Part shown: positions 17,460-25,493 of the stretch, in pieces
Layout of the letters: each line of letters starts with the position of its first letter
Position numbering within the stretch: position 1 is the first letter of the stretch
Source: Propionibacteriales bacterium
GTDB lineage: Bacteria; Actinomycetota; Actinomycetes; Propionibacteriales; Nocardioidaceae
DNA length: 64,000 nt
Direction: 5' to 3'
Assembly: GCA_009377795.1 (NCBI GenBank)
Contig: WHTJ01000002.1
Coordinates: 1 to 64,000 of the forward strand
The notes under the pieces: model-generated
Told to the model about the DNA's origin: nothing
Database searches by the model: none
Seen by the model: the letters and a program-made list of their open reading frames with translations, nothing else
Made by a program: the position numbers and the translations under genes

Positions 17460-18995
17460 ATGCTAGGACAGGGGCTCACCTCCCTCGCCGAGGGTTTTCA
17501 GCTGCTGACCGACCCGATCGTCTTGGTCATGATCTTCGCCGGTGTGGTTTGGGGCTGCATCTGCGGAGTCCTGCCGGGGACGGGCTCCGGAGTGGCGCTG
17601 GGTGTCGCCGTACCCGTCACCTTCACCCTCGAACCGGTACCCGCGGTGGCGTTCCTGGTCACGATCAGCGTCGCGGTCTCCTACGCCAACGGCCTGCCGG
17701 CGACGGTGCTCGGCATCCCGAACGCCCCGCCCAGCGTGTTCACCGCCATCGAGGGGTACGCGCTGACCAAGCAGGGCAAGGGCGGACTGGCGATCGCGCA
17801 CAACTGGTTCTCGTGCGTCACCGGGCAACTCATGAGCATCCCGTTCTTCGTGGTGCTGATCGTCCCGCTGTCGACCCTGAGCTACAGCTTCCTCGCGCCC
17901 GAGATGTTCGCCCTGTACTGCCTGGGCATGGCCGCGCTGGTCAGCCTGACCGGCAAGAACATCCTGAAGGGGTTCGCCGCCGCGGCGGTCGGGTTCAGTA
18001 TCGCCTTCATCGGACCGGATCCGGTGAGCAACGTCCCGCGCTTCGACTTCGACGTTCCCGAGCTACGCGTGGGGCTCGAGATCATCCCCGTCGTACTCGG
18101 ATTCGTCACGGTGAGCGAGATCATCCGCGGGATGCGCCAGGTGTACAGCTGGGACGAGCTCGTCGGGCCGGCGGGCATGGTCACCAAGTTCCCCGGATTC
18201 GGTGTCCTCCGGAAGTCGTTGCGCCCGATCTTCACCGGAAGCATCATCGGCACCCTCGTCGGCGCGATCCCCGGCCTCAGCGGGACCGCGGCGGCCGTCA
18301 TGTCGTACAACCAGGCGAAGCTGACCTCCAAGACACCGGAGCAGTTCGGCAAGGGCAGCGTGGAGGGGATCTCCAGCAACGAGTCCGCACAGAACGCCTC
18401 GCAGGCCGGCGAGATGGTGCCGACGCTCGGTCTGGGAATTCCGGGCAGCGACTCGATGGTCCTCGTGCTCGGCGCCCTCCTCCTCCAGGGGTTCGTGCCC
18501 GGGCCGCGGCTGATCACCGAGTCCCCCGAGCTCCTGTACGCCACGGTCGCCGGACTCCTGGGGACTGTGTTCTACCTCTTCCTGATCGGCTGGCCGACCG
18601 CGAAGCTCGTGCTCCAGGTGTCCCGGGTGGACCGGCGGATAGTCCTGCCCCTCGCGCTACTCATGACGCTGGTCGGCGTGTACTCGCTGCGCCGCTCGGT
18701 GTTCGACGTGTTCGTCCTGCTGATCTGCGGCGTGATCGGTTACTTCATGCTTCGCTACGGCTACTCGATCCAGGCCGCCGGCGTCGCGGTGATCCTCGCC
18801 GGCGGGTTCGAGTCCAACCTGCGGCAGGGGCTGTTGTTGGAGGACTCCAGTCTGATCGGGTTCGCCACCCGGCCCTGGACGGCGGTCATCCTGTCCGCCG
18901 CGCTCGCGCTGATCGTGTACGGGACCATGGCGACGGTGAGGCTGGTACGACGGGAACGGCGGCTGGCCGAGAGCGGCCAGCTGCCGGTTGGGTGA
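17460..18995 (+). CDS. tctA: Tripartite tricarboxylate transporter large membrane subunit (TctA-like)
   Basis: A protein of 511 residues with about eleven hydrophobic segments. It holds the two inverted family motifs: CGVLPGTGSG near 40 and GAIPGLSGTAAAVMSYNQAK near 275. The related GLGIPGSDSMVL lies near 325. It forms the transport channel. The gap to the TctB gene is 57 bases and to the next alcohol dehydrogenase gene 22 bases. The order receptor-small-large is one usual for the family. The downstream CoA-transferase suggests the imported acid is activated to a CoA thioester. Confidence 0.92.
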   Translation: MLGQGLTSLAEGFQLLTDPIVLVMIFAGVVWGCICGVLPGTGSGVALGVAVPVTFTLEPVPAVAFLVTISVAVSYANGLPATVLGIPNAPPSVFTAIEGYALTKQGKGGLAIAHNWFSCVTGQLMSIPFFVVLIVPLSTLSYSFLAPEMFALYCLGMAALVSLTGKNILKGFAAAAVGFSIAFIGPDPVSNVPRFDFDVPELRVGLEIIPVVLGFVTVSEIIRGMRQVYSWDELVGPAGMVTKFPGFGVLRKSLRPIFTGSIIGTLVGAIPGLSGTAAAVMSYNQAKLTSKTPEQFGKGSVEGISSNESAQNASQAGEMVPTLGLGIPGSDSMVLVLGALLLQGFVPGPRLITESPELLYATVAGLLGTVFYLFLIGWPTAKLVLQVSRVDRRIVLPLALLMTLVGVYSLRRSVFDVFVLLICGVIGYFMLRYGYSIQAAGVAVILAGGFESNLRQGLLLEDSSLIGFATRPWTAVILSAALALIVYGTMATVRLVRRERRLAESGQLPVG

Positions 18996-19017
18996 CCGAC
19001 TGATGAGGAGTTCGACT

Positions 19018-20052
19018 ATGCGCGTCGCGATTCTGTCCGCGCCCGGGACCGTGGAGATGGCGACCTGGGACAAGCCGCTCGCCGGCGCCGGCGAGCTCGT
19101 CGTCCAGGTCGAGGCCACCTCGATCTGCGGCTCCGACGTGAGCGCATACCGTGGCGTTCATCCGCGGATCTTCCCGCCCAGCGTCCTGGGCCATGAGTGT
19201 GCCGGTGTCGTGGCCGAGGTCGGCGACGGTGTGCCGGGCGACCTGATCGGCACCAGGGTGTGCGTGGAGCCCAACATCTGCTGCGGTACGTGCCGATATT
19301 GCGTTGCAGGGTTGCCGAACATCTGCCCCGATTACCGCGTGCTGGGCGAGAGCACCGAGCTGCCGGGCGGGCTCGCGGAGTACGTCGTCGTACCGGCGAA
19401 CCAGATCTACGAGCTGCCGTCGTCCCTCTCGCCGGAGGAGGGCGCGCTCGTACAGCCACTCGCGATCTCCTACGAGGGCGCGGTCGAGCGTGCCCGCGTA
19501 CGGGAGAACGAACGGGTGATGATCCTCGGCGCCGGCCCCGTGGGTCTCGGGGCAATGCTCCTGAGCCGCCTTCAGGGCGCCGAGGTGCTCGTCCTGGATC
19601 TCGTCGACTACCGGCTCGAGAAGGCCAGGGAGCTCGGTGCGGAGAAGGCGATGCGAGCGGACGACCCCGCGCTCGACTCGGTGGTGCTGGACTGGACCGA
19701 CGGGTACGGCGTCGACGCGGCGATCGAGGCTGTGGGAGGAGCGCAGTCCGACACTGTGGCGACGGCGCAGCGACTGACGGCTCCACGCGGGCGGATAGTC
19801 GTGCTCGGATCGTTCAAGCAGAAGACGCTTCCGTTTGCCGTTGCGGACTTGAAGAACCGCGAGCAGTCGCTGATCGGCTCGCAGGGTCACCCGCGCACGT
19901 TCACGCCGGTCATCGACCTGATCGCGCACGGGTCGCTGCGACCACACCAGCTGGTCTCCCATACCGTCGGCCTCGACGACCTGCCGGACGCGTTCCGGAT
20001 GCTCGACGAGCGATCCGACGGCGTGATGAAGGTCGTGGTCAAGCAGGCATGA
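19018..20052 (+). CDS. Zinc-dependent alcohol dehydrogenase (MDR superfamily)
   Basis: A protein of 344 residues. The catalytic zinc residues are in CGSDV (about 38) and GHE (about 60). The structural zinc cysteines are in CCGTCRYCVAG and NIC (about 90-105). The NAD(P) motif GAGPVG lies near 170. GAGGAG seven bases before the ATG fixes the start over an in-frame ATG five codons earlier. It overlaps the CoA-transferase gene by four bases. It probably oxidises an alcohol group on the imported compound or an intermediate. Confidence 0.88.
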   Translation: MRVAILSAPGTVEMATWDKPLAGAGELVVQVEATSICGSDVSAYRGVHPRIFPPSVLGHECAGVVAEVGDGVPGDLIGTRVCVEPNICCGTCRYCVAGLPNICPDYRVLGESTELPGGLAEYVVVPANQIYELPSSLSPEEGALVQPLAISYEGAVERARVRENERVMILGAGPVGLGAMLLSRLQGAEVLVLDLVDYRLEKARELGAEKAMRADDPALDSVVLDWTDGYGVDAAIEAVGGAQSDTVATAQRLTAPRGRIVVLGSFKQKTLPFAVADLKNREQSLIGSQGHPRTFTPVIDLIAHGSLRPHQLVSHTVGLDDLPDAFRMLDERSDGVMKVVVKQA

Positions 20053-21266
20053 GCACACAACCACCGCTGGACGGCGTCCGCGTCGTCGACTTCTCCCGCG
20101 TGCTCGCGGGACCGTACTGCACAATGAACCTCGGTGATCTCGGCGCCGACGTCGTCAAGGTCGAACGTCCGGACGTCGGGGACGACCTGCGGTCGTGGGG
20201 CCCGCCGTTCGCCGAGAGCGGCGAGAGCACGTACTTCATGTCGGTCAACCGCAACAAGCGCAGTCTCGTGGCCGATCTCCGGTCCGAGGAGGGGCTCGCG
20301 CTGGCGCGCGAGCTGGTCGCCGGCGCGGACGTCGTGGTGGAGAACTTCCGGCCGGGGGTGATGGACTCGCTGGGTCTCGGGTACGACGACGCGTCCGCTG
20401 GGAACCCCGGCCTGGTGTATTGCTCGATCACCGGGTTCGGCGACACCGGGCCGTTACGGACACAGCCCGGATACGACGTGATCCTGCAGGCCATGACCGG
20501 GCTGATGAGCGTCACCGGCGAACCGGACGGCGACCCGATGCGGGTCGGAGTCGCGATCATCGACATCGCCACCGGTTTGTACGCGTTGTCCGGGATCCTC
20601 GCCGCTCTGCACGCCCGCGAGCGCGACGGTCGCGGCCAACGGCTGGACCTCTCACTGCTGTCCACCGGCATCGCCAGCCTGCCCAACCACACGGCTGGCT
20701 ACCTGGTGGCGGGTGCGGAGCCGGGACGACTCGGCAACCAGCATCCCAACGTCGCGCCGTACGGCGTCTTCTCCGCCGCCGACGGCGATCTGGTGCTGGC
20801 CTGCGGAACCGACCAGCAGTGGAGCTCGCTCTGCGCGCTGATGGGGCATCCCGAAGCAGGGTCCGACGAGCGCTTCCGGGACAACCGGGGCCGGGTAGTA
20901 CGGCGGGACGAGGTACAGGCCCTGCTGGAGGAGTGGTTCAGCACGGAGAGTACGGCGTCCCTGGCCGCCCGGCTGACCGAGGCCGGGATCCCCGCCGCTC
21001 CCATCCAGTCCGTACCCGCCGCCGTGAGCCACGAGCAGGTGGATGCGGCCGGCCTCCTGGCGGACTTCACCGACCAGGACGGCGCCGCCACCCGGCTGGT
21101 CGGCAACCCGCTGACCATGTCGGCGGCCGATCTCGGCGTACGCCGGCCACCGCCGCGACTCGGCGAGCACACCACCGAGGTCGCACTGGACCTCGGGTGG
21201 AGCGCGCATCGGATCGCACAGGCGGTCGCGATCGGGGCGCTGCAGGAGTCCCGCACCCGATCTTGA
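20049..21266 (+). CDS. Class III CoA-transferase (CaiB/BaiF/Frc family)
   Basis: A protein of 405 residues. It opens with the family start LDGVRVVDFSRVLAGPYC and contains ENFRPGVMDSLGLGY (about 98-112). The likely catalytic aspartate is in VAIIDIATG near 175. The family transfers CoA between acids through an aspartyl-CoA anhydride, so this enzyme probably activates the imported carboxylate. The start is the ATG overlapping the previous stop (ATGA). It precedes the CMD, acyl-CoA dehydrogenase and MaoC genes in the same operon. Confidence 0.92.
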   Translation: MSTQPPLDGVRVVDFSRVLAGPYCTMNLGDLGADVVKVERPDVGDDLRSWGPPFAESGESTYFMSVNRNKRSLVADLRSEEGLALARELVAGADVVVENFRPGVMDSLGLGYDDASAGNPGLVYCSITGFGDTGPLRTQPGYDVILQAMTGLMSVTGEPDGDPMRVGVAIIDIATGLYALSGILAALHARERDGRGQRLDLSLLSTGIASLPNHTAGYLVAGAEPGRLGNQHPNVAPYGVFSAADGDLVLACGTDQQWSSLCALMGHPEAGSDERFRDNRGRVVRRDEVQALLEEWFSTESTASLAARLTEAGIPAAPIQSVPAAVSHEQVDAAGLLADFTDQDGAATRLVGNPLTMSAADLGVRRPPPRLGEHTTEVALDLGWSAHRIAQAVAIGALQESRTRS

Positions 21267-21307
21267 CCGCGGAAAATGCTAGCCCCACCAACGAAAAGGA
21301 GACCGGC

Positions 21308-21751
21308 GTGGCCACGGACAGCGAGAAGAAGGAATACCTCGAGCACATGGTCGAGCAGCGCGGATACGTGCTCGAGTCGCACAAACTGCTCGCCGAACAC
21401 GACCTCGACGCGCTGAAGGCGCTCAACGGGGTGGCGACGGCCTGCTACCTCGAGGAGCGGCTGCTCGACGACCGCACGAAGGAACTCCTGTTCATCGTCA
21501 GCATGACCGCGCTCAAGCTTCCCAAGCGCGCGATCCAGAACCACATCAAGCTCGCGCTCGACCTCGGGATCACGCCACAGGAGATCCTCGAAGCGATCGA
21601 GATCCTCCTGCCCGAGGCCGGCGTGCCGACGCTCTCGCACGGTCTCGAGGCCTGGGCCGAGGTCGTGGGAGCCGAGCCGTTCGCGCTGGAGATCGAGACC
21701 TACGAGGGCGGGCCGGTCGAGCAGGGGAGGCGACCGTGGACTTCAGGCTGA
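21308..21751 (+). CDS. Carboxymuconolactone decarboxylase family protein, single domain
   Basis: A protein of 147 residues with one CMD domain. LLDDRTKELLFIVSMTA (about 57-73) and ITPQEILEAIEILLPEAG (about 95-112) are the family helices. AAGGAG precedes the GTG start. It lies between the CoA-transferase and acyl-CoA dehydrogenase genes and overlaps the latter by 16 bases. No CxxC is present. It may act on a ring-opened or lactone intermediate of the same pathway. Confidence 0.85.
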   Translation: MATDSEKKEYLEHMVEQRGYVLESHKLLAEHDLDALKALNGVATACYLEERLLDDRTKELLFIVSMTALKLPKRAIQNHIKLALDLGITPQEILEAIEILLPEAGVPTLSHGLEAWAEVVGAEPFALEIETYEGGPVEQGRRPWTSG

Positions 21752-22878
21752 CGCCCGAGCAGGAGGCCTTCCGCGACACCGTCCGGACCCTCTGCGACCG
21801 CGAGATCAGCCGCGAGTACGTCAGGGAGTGCGACCGCGAGCACCGTCCGCCGACCGAGGCGTTCCAGGCGATCGCGAAGCAGGGCTGGCTCGGCATCAAC
21901 ATCCCCGAGGAGTACGGCGGCTCCGGTGCCGGCGCCACCGAGGTCGCGATCCTGCTGGAGGAGGTCGGCAAGAGCTACCTCGACCTCGCGTTCTGGCTGT
22001 TCCGCCTGGTCACGTACGGCGGATTCGCGGTCGGCCGCGACGGCACTCCCGAGCAGCGGCGCCGCTTTCTGTCGAACGTCGCCACCGGCGAGTGGTCGAT
22101 CTGCTTCGCGCTCACCGAACCGGACTCCGGGTCCGACGCCGCCTCCATCAGCACGTCGGCCGTACGGGACGGCGACGACTACGTCCTCAACGGGCAGAAG
22201 GTCTTCACCTCCGGGTTCAAGGTCAGCGACTACGTCCTGGTCGCCACCCGGACGAGCCGGGCCGACGACCGCCACCACGGGATCACCAACCTCCTGGTCG
22301 ACACGAAGTCCCCCGGCCTACGGTCCGCTCCTCTGGAGACCCTCGGCCACTGGTCGCTCGGGACGACGATGCTGCACTTCGACGACGTCCGCGTCCCCGC
22401 CGAGAACGTGCTCGGCAAACCCGACGAGGGCTGGAGCGGCCTGAACGCCTACCTGAACTACGAGCGCCTCTCGCTCTCCGCGGCCCGCACCGGCGCCGCG
22501 CAGGCCGCGATGCAGGACGCACTGGAGTACGCGAAGACCCGGCAGCAGTTCGGCCGTCCGATCGGCAAGTTCCAGGCGGTCAGCCACAAGCTGGCCGACA
22601 TGGCGGTGATGGTGGACCTGTCCAAGCTTCTGGTCATGCAGTACACCTGGCGTTTCGAGCAGGGTCTGGCGACTCCGAAGGACGCCGCCGTACTCAAGCT
22701 CTACTCGTGCGAGGCCTACAAGCAGGTCGCCGACCTCGGCCTGCAGGTTCTCGGGGGGTACGGATACACCATGGAGTACGACCTGCAACGGCATTTCCGC
22801 GAGTCACGTCTGGGAACGATCGGCGCCGGCACGTCGGAGATCCAGCGCAACATCATCGCGAAGAGCCTGGGGCTGTGA
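21736..22878 (+). CDS. Acyl-CoA dehydrogenase (FAD-dependent)
   Basis: A full-length enzyme of 380 residues. It contains the flavin-proximal FALTEPDSGSDA (about 128-139), TRQQFGRPIGKFQ (about 263-275) and GTSEIQRNIIAKSLGL at the C-terminus. The usual short-chain catalytic Glu before GTSEIQ is replaced (IGAGTS). Glu243 in NYERL matches the alternative base position used by isovaleryl- and long-chain-type enzymes. It should oxidise an acyl-CoA to the enoyl-CoA, handing electrons to ETF. The start is a GTG with GGGGAGG upstream. Confidence 0.92.
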   Translation: MDFRLTPEQEAFRDTVRTLCDREISREYVRECDREHRPPTEAFQAIAKQGWLGINIPEEYGGSGAGATEVAILLEEVGKSYLDLAFWLFRLVTYGGFAVGRDGTPEQRRRFLSNVATGEWSICFALTEPDSGSDAASISTSAVRDGDDYVLNGQKVFTSGFKVSDYVLVATRTSRADDRHHGITNLLVDTKSPGLRSAPLETLGHWSLGTTMLHFDDVRVPAENVLGKPDEGWSGLNAYLNYERLSLSAARTGAAQAAMQDALEYAKTRQQFGRPIGKFQAVSHKLADMAVMVDLSKLLVMQYTWRFEQGLATPKDAAVLKLYSCEAYKQVADLGLQVLGGYGYTMEYDLQRHFRESRLGTIGAGTSEIQRNIIAKSLGL

Positions 22879-22882
22879 CGGC

Positions 22883-23371
22883 ATGAACACGCTGCTCACC
22901 GACGCCACCCGGGAATGGGCCAACCGCAGCTACCCAGTCCACTACGTCGCCGTCACGGCGGGCGATATCCGCAGATTCGCTTACGCCACAGGCGAAACCG
23001 ACCCGATTCACTTCGACCGCGAGGCGGCCCGCGCCGCCGGTTTCCCGGACGTCGTGGCGCCGCCGATGTTCTACGTCTTCCTGCGCGTACAGCCGTACCA
23101 TCTGCGCCCGCGTGCCGAGCTCGAGCCGGACGGCAGCCCCGCCGAGGACATCCCCCCGGTCGCGATCAAGGGCGCGATGGCCGGCGAGACCGTTCTGGAG
23201 ATCGACGGGTGCTTCGTCGCCGGCGACGAGGTGGCCTGCCACAAGAGCCTGCTCGACGCGACCGAGAAGACCGGTCGCAGCGGTCCGTTGTTGTTCTTGA
23301 CGTTCGAGTATCGGTACGACGTCGGGGACCGAACCGTCGTACTCGAGAAGTTCACCAGGATCCTGAGGTAG
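22883..23371 (+). CDS. MaoC-like hotdog dehydratase, N-terminal-type subunit (FAS1-like dehydratase domain)
   Basis: A protein of 162 residues with a hotdog fold. The hydratase-type segment ATGETDPIHFDREAARAAGFPDVVAPPMF (abridged here) spans about 33-62: the catalytic Asp/His pair is in DPIHFD. It probably pairs with the second hotdog protein encoded next to form an (R)-enoyl-CoA hydratase, as in HadAB-like and mesaconyl-CoA-type systems. Four bases separate it from the acyl-CoA dehydrogenase gene, which would supply its substrate. Confidence 0.85.
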   Translation: MNTLLTDATREWANRSYPVHYVAVTAGDIRRFAYATGETDPIHFDREAARAAGFPDVVAPPMFYVFLRVQPYHLRPRAELEPDGSPAEDIPPVAIKGAMAGETVLEIDGCFVAGDEVACHKSLLDATEKTGRSGPLLFLTFEYRYDVGDRTVVLEKFTRILR

Positions 23372-23376
23372 CCGCG

Positions 23377-23817
23377 ATGACCGCATCCGACGCGATCCGG
23401 GAAGGCGACGTGCTCCGCGAGGTCGTACGTACGCCCGATGCGGTGGACCTCTTCCAGTTCAGCGCGGCCATCTGGCTCACCCATCGGATCCACTACGACA
23501 GTCCGTACACGACGGAGGTCGAGAATCATCCGGCGATGCCGGTGCAGGGTCCGCTCCAGGCTGTCTATCTCGCCCAGTTGGTACGGCGGGACCTCGAGCG
23601 ACGGCGTCCCTCGTGCCTGGTGCAGGTCCGTCGTTACCGCTTCCGGCACACCGCCCCGGCGTACGTCGACCAGACCCTCCGCTGTCAAGGCACGGTGACG
23701 GAGGTCGACGGCGACCGGGTCACCTGCGAGGTGTGGGCCGAAGTCGACGGGCGCCAGACCACGGTCGGCCAGGTCGAGGTCGTCCTCCGGGAGAACGGCT
23801 CCGGGACGGCAGGTTGA
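23377..23817 (+). CDS. Hotdog-fold protein, second MaoC-like subunit
   Basis: A protein of 146 residues with a hotdog pattern, including HPAMPVQGPLQAVYLAQLV (about 48-66) around the central helix. The Asp-His hydratase dyad is not visible, so it probably serves as the structural or acyl-binding partner of the preceding protein. It begins five bases after that gene with an ATG and ends the nine-gene operon. A convergent GlcG/HbpS-like gene ends 17 bases further on. Confidence 0.8.
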   Translation: MTASDAIREGDVLREVVRTPDAVDLFQFSAAIWLTHRIHYDSPYTTEVENHPAMPVQGPLQAVYLAQLVRRDLERRRPSCLVQVRRYRFRHTAPAYVDQTLRCQGTVTEVDGDRVTCEVWAEVDGRQTTVGQVEVVLRENGSGTAG

Positions 23818-23834
23818 GCTCCGTCCGCCGGCCG

Positions 23835-24281
23835 TCAGATCGCGACCAGGCCCACGGCCGCGATCGCGCGCAGCGCGCACGTCTCGTCCCGGTCCGACGT
23901 GTCGCCGCTGATGCCTATCGCGCCGCACAACCGGCGGTCCTGGTCGCCCACGAGCAGTCCGCCAGGTGCCGGAACCGCGCGCCCGCCGGTGACCCCGGTC
24001 AGGGCGGACACGAAGTGCGGGTTCGCCTGCGCGCGATTGGCGAGCTCGCGGGTGTCGAACCCCATCCCGAGCGCGATCCAGGCCTTGCTCATCGCGATCT
24101 CGGGTCGGGCGATGCCCGAGCCGTCCTGACGCGCCAGGGCGACCAGATGCCCGCCGGGGTCGAGCACCGCGACGGTCAGCGGGTCGCATTCGATCTCGGC
24201 GCCGTGCGCCAGGGCCGCCTCGGTCAGTCGGGTGGCCTGGTCCAGGGAGAGGGCTTCGCCGGTGGTTCTCACGAATGACAT
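23835..24281 (-). CDS. GlcG/HbpS family protein
   Basis: A small protein of 148 residues covering the whole GlcG/HbpS domain. Typical elements are VAVLDPGGHLVALARQDG (about 40-57) and GLLVGDQDRRLCGAIGISG (about 108-126). Some members bind haem or corrinoid; others accompany glycolate and diol catabolism without a settled role. The ATG lies immediately next to the operator with no Shine-Dalgarno site, so a leaderless transcript is likely; a second ATG one codon upstream exists. It faces the OsmC gene. Confidence 0.85.
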   Translation of the reverse strand: MSFVRTTGEALSLDQATRLTEAALAHGAEIECDPLTVAVLDPGGHLVALARQDGSGIARPEIAMSKAWIALGMGFDTRELANRAQANPHFVSALTGVTGGRAVPAPGGLLVGDQDRRLCGAIGISGDTSDRDETCALRAIAAVGLVAI

Positions 24282-24283
24282 CA

Positions 24284-24300
24284 TGCATCATGTACGTTCG
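24284..24300. promoter_or_regulatory. Putative GntR/FCD operator touching the GlcG/HbpS-like start codon
   Basis: TGCATCATGTACGTTCG carries a perfect left half GCATC-ATGTAC and a degenerate right half. It abuts the start of the leftward gene and lies about 60 bases ahead of the rightward OsmC gene. Confidence 0.55.
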
Positions 24301-24361
24301 TTTCCACAACGGGTAGTCTTAAGATGACGGCGCGCGAAATGGCAAAGAGAGGACGGCCTAC

Positions 24362-24919
24362 ATGCTGAAGTTCGCACCGCACTTGAAGGAGAACGTCGAG
24401 CGCCGGCGTCAGGACCTCGCCGCGTCTCCCTCCAGGACCGGCGTGATGTCGGTACGCACCTGGATGCTCGGCGACCAGCGATCCCGCGGAGACCTCAACG
24501 GCCATCAGGCCGAGTCCGACGAGGACACCACGTACGGCGGCTCGGACGCCGCGCCGCGACCGCTGGCGTACCTGCTCGCCGCCCTGGGGTTCTGCGAGCA
24601 GACCATGATCTCGCGCTGGGCATCGGATCGGGAGCTGCAGCTCGAGGACGTACAGATCGAGACGAAGGGCTACTGGGACCGCAAGGGCGGCCACGTCGAG
24701 GGGTTCGAGCCGACCGGATTCGGGCGGTTCACCGTGCGAGTGGAGGTGCAGAGCCCCGAGGACGCGGACACGATTCGGGAGATGATGGAGAACGTCGAAC
24801 GGCAGTGCTACGTCGTCAACACGTTCAAGCGCTGCGCACGCGTCGAGCACACCCTCATCCACAACGGCGACGAGATCATGGCGACCGTGGTCGGCGAGTC
24901 ACCCTCGGACGCACCCTAG
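24362..24919 (+). CDS. OsmC family protein
   Basis: A protein of 185 residues with an OsmC fold. The two conserved cysteines are visible in GFCEQTM (about 79) and ERQCYVVNTFKR (about 148), spaced as in OsmC/Ohr hydroperoxide reductases. It may protect against organic hydroperoxides or act on a pathway thiol. The ATG follows GAGAGGA at a slightly long spacing. It stands alone, divergent from the GlcG/HbpS-like gene, and shares the operator region with it. Confidence 0.85.
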   Translation: MLKFAPHLKENVERRRQDLAASPSRTGVMSVRTWMLGDQRSRGDLNGHQAESDEDTTYGGSDAAPRPLAYLLAALGFCEQTMISRWASDRELQLEDVQIETKGYWDRKGGHVEGFEPTGFGRFTVRVEVQSPEDADTIREMMENVERQCYVVNTFKRCARVEHTLIHNGDEIMATVVGESPSDAP

Positions 24920-25110
24920 TCAGTCGCGCTACCCAACGGAGCATAGGCCCCGCTCCTTCATCGCATCACATCTCGCCAGCCAAGCACTCTTCACTCACCA
25001 CGCCGCTCTTTGCTCGCCGGGTCACCGGCCGGCGTCCGAAATGCTGCGTATGTGGCACGGTTGAGCGAGCAGATAACGGACCAGCGAGCGAAGACGACGC
25101 GGCGGTCTTG

Positions 25111-25124
25111 GTTATGTGCATAAC
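25111..25124. repeat. 14-base palindrome
   Basis: GTTATG-TG-CATAAC is an exact inverted repeat in the gene-poor stretch. It resembles a protein-binding site, but no intact gene follows it closely and it does not match the RCATC-N6-GATGY operator. Confidence 0.3.
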
Positions 25125-25187
25125 GGTGCCGGCTCGTGCAGACGAGAGTCGGACATTGTCGCAATCTCGCTGCGAAGGGCCCACGCC

Positions 25188-25204
25188 CTCGCGCCGAGAT
25201 TGCA
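25188..25204 (-). repeat. Inverted copy of the TGCAATCTCGGCGCGAG repeat
   Basis: The plus strand reads CTCGCGCCGAGATTGCA, the exact reverse complement of the unit found three times downstream. A degenerate direct copy lies at about 25161-25177. Confidence 0.6.
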
Positions 25205-25402
25205 CATCTGGTCGCCGAGGAGTGCGCCGACATCGACCCGACCACGATCGAGCCGGACTAGAACGGGGAGACGCTCCACCTTCACGAAACCGTCGCCACC
25301 TACCTGACCGGATGGAGCAACAAGAAGTCAAATCTCAAACCCAGTCAGGCACGCGACGCCGGACGTACCCTAGTCGCTCGCGCCGAGGAAAACGGCCAGT
25401 TC

Positions 25403-25482
25403 TGCAATCTCGGCGCGAGGGAGCGGCGGGTTCTGCAATCTCGGCGCAAGGAAAACGGCCAGATGTGCAATCTCGGCGCGAG
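25403..25482 (+). repeat. Three direct copies of TGCAATCTCGGCGCGAG
   Basis: Copies lie at 25403-25419, 25434-25450 (one change) and 25466-25482. The first and third are embedded in a longer shared block beginning GAAAACGGCCAG and ending AGCGGCGGGT. The segment CTCG-GCG-CGAG inside each unit can form a small hairpin. The block ends at the stop codon of the CinA gene. Confidence 0.65.
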
Positions 25483-25493
25483 AGAGCGGCGGG

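Larger units (their letters stand above)
24920..25493. other. Gene-poor stretch with short repeats and a broken reading frame
   Basis: No convincing gene is found in these 574 bases. One plus-strand frame near 25190-25480 reads AEIAHLVAEECADIDPTTIEP, is stopped by TAG, and continues as NGETLHLHETVATYLTGW and beyond into the repeat copies. It may be a gene remnant but matches nothing I recognise. The stretch has a lower GC content than its surroundings in places, a 14-base palindrome at 25111, and four copies of a short repeat. Confidence 0.5.

Noticed and set aside
25188-25482. CRISPR-like array
   Set aside because: The copies are unevenly spaced, one is inverted, the intervening sequence is itself repeated, and no cas genes exist in the window.
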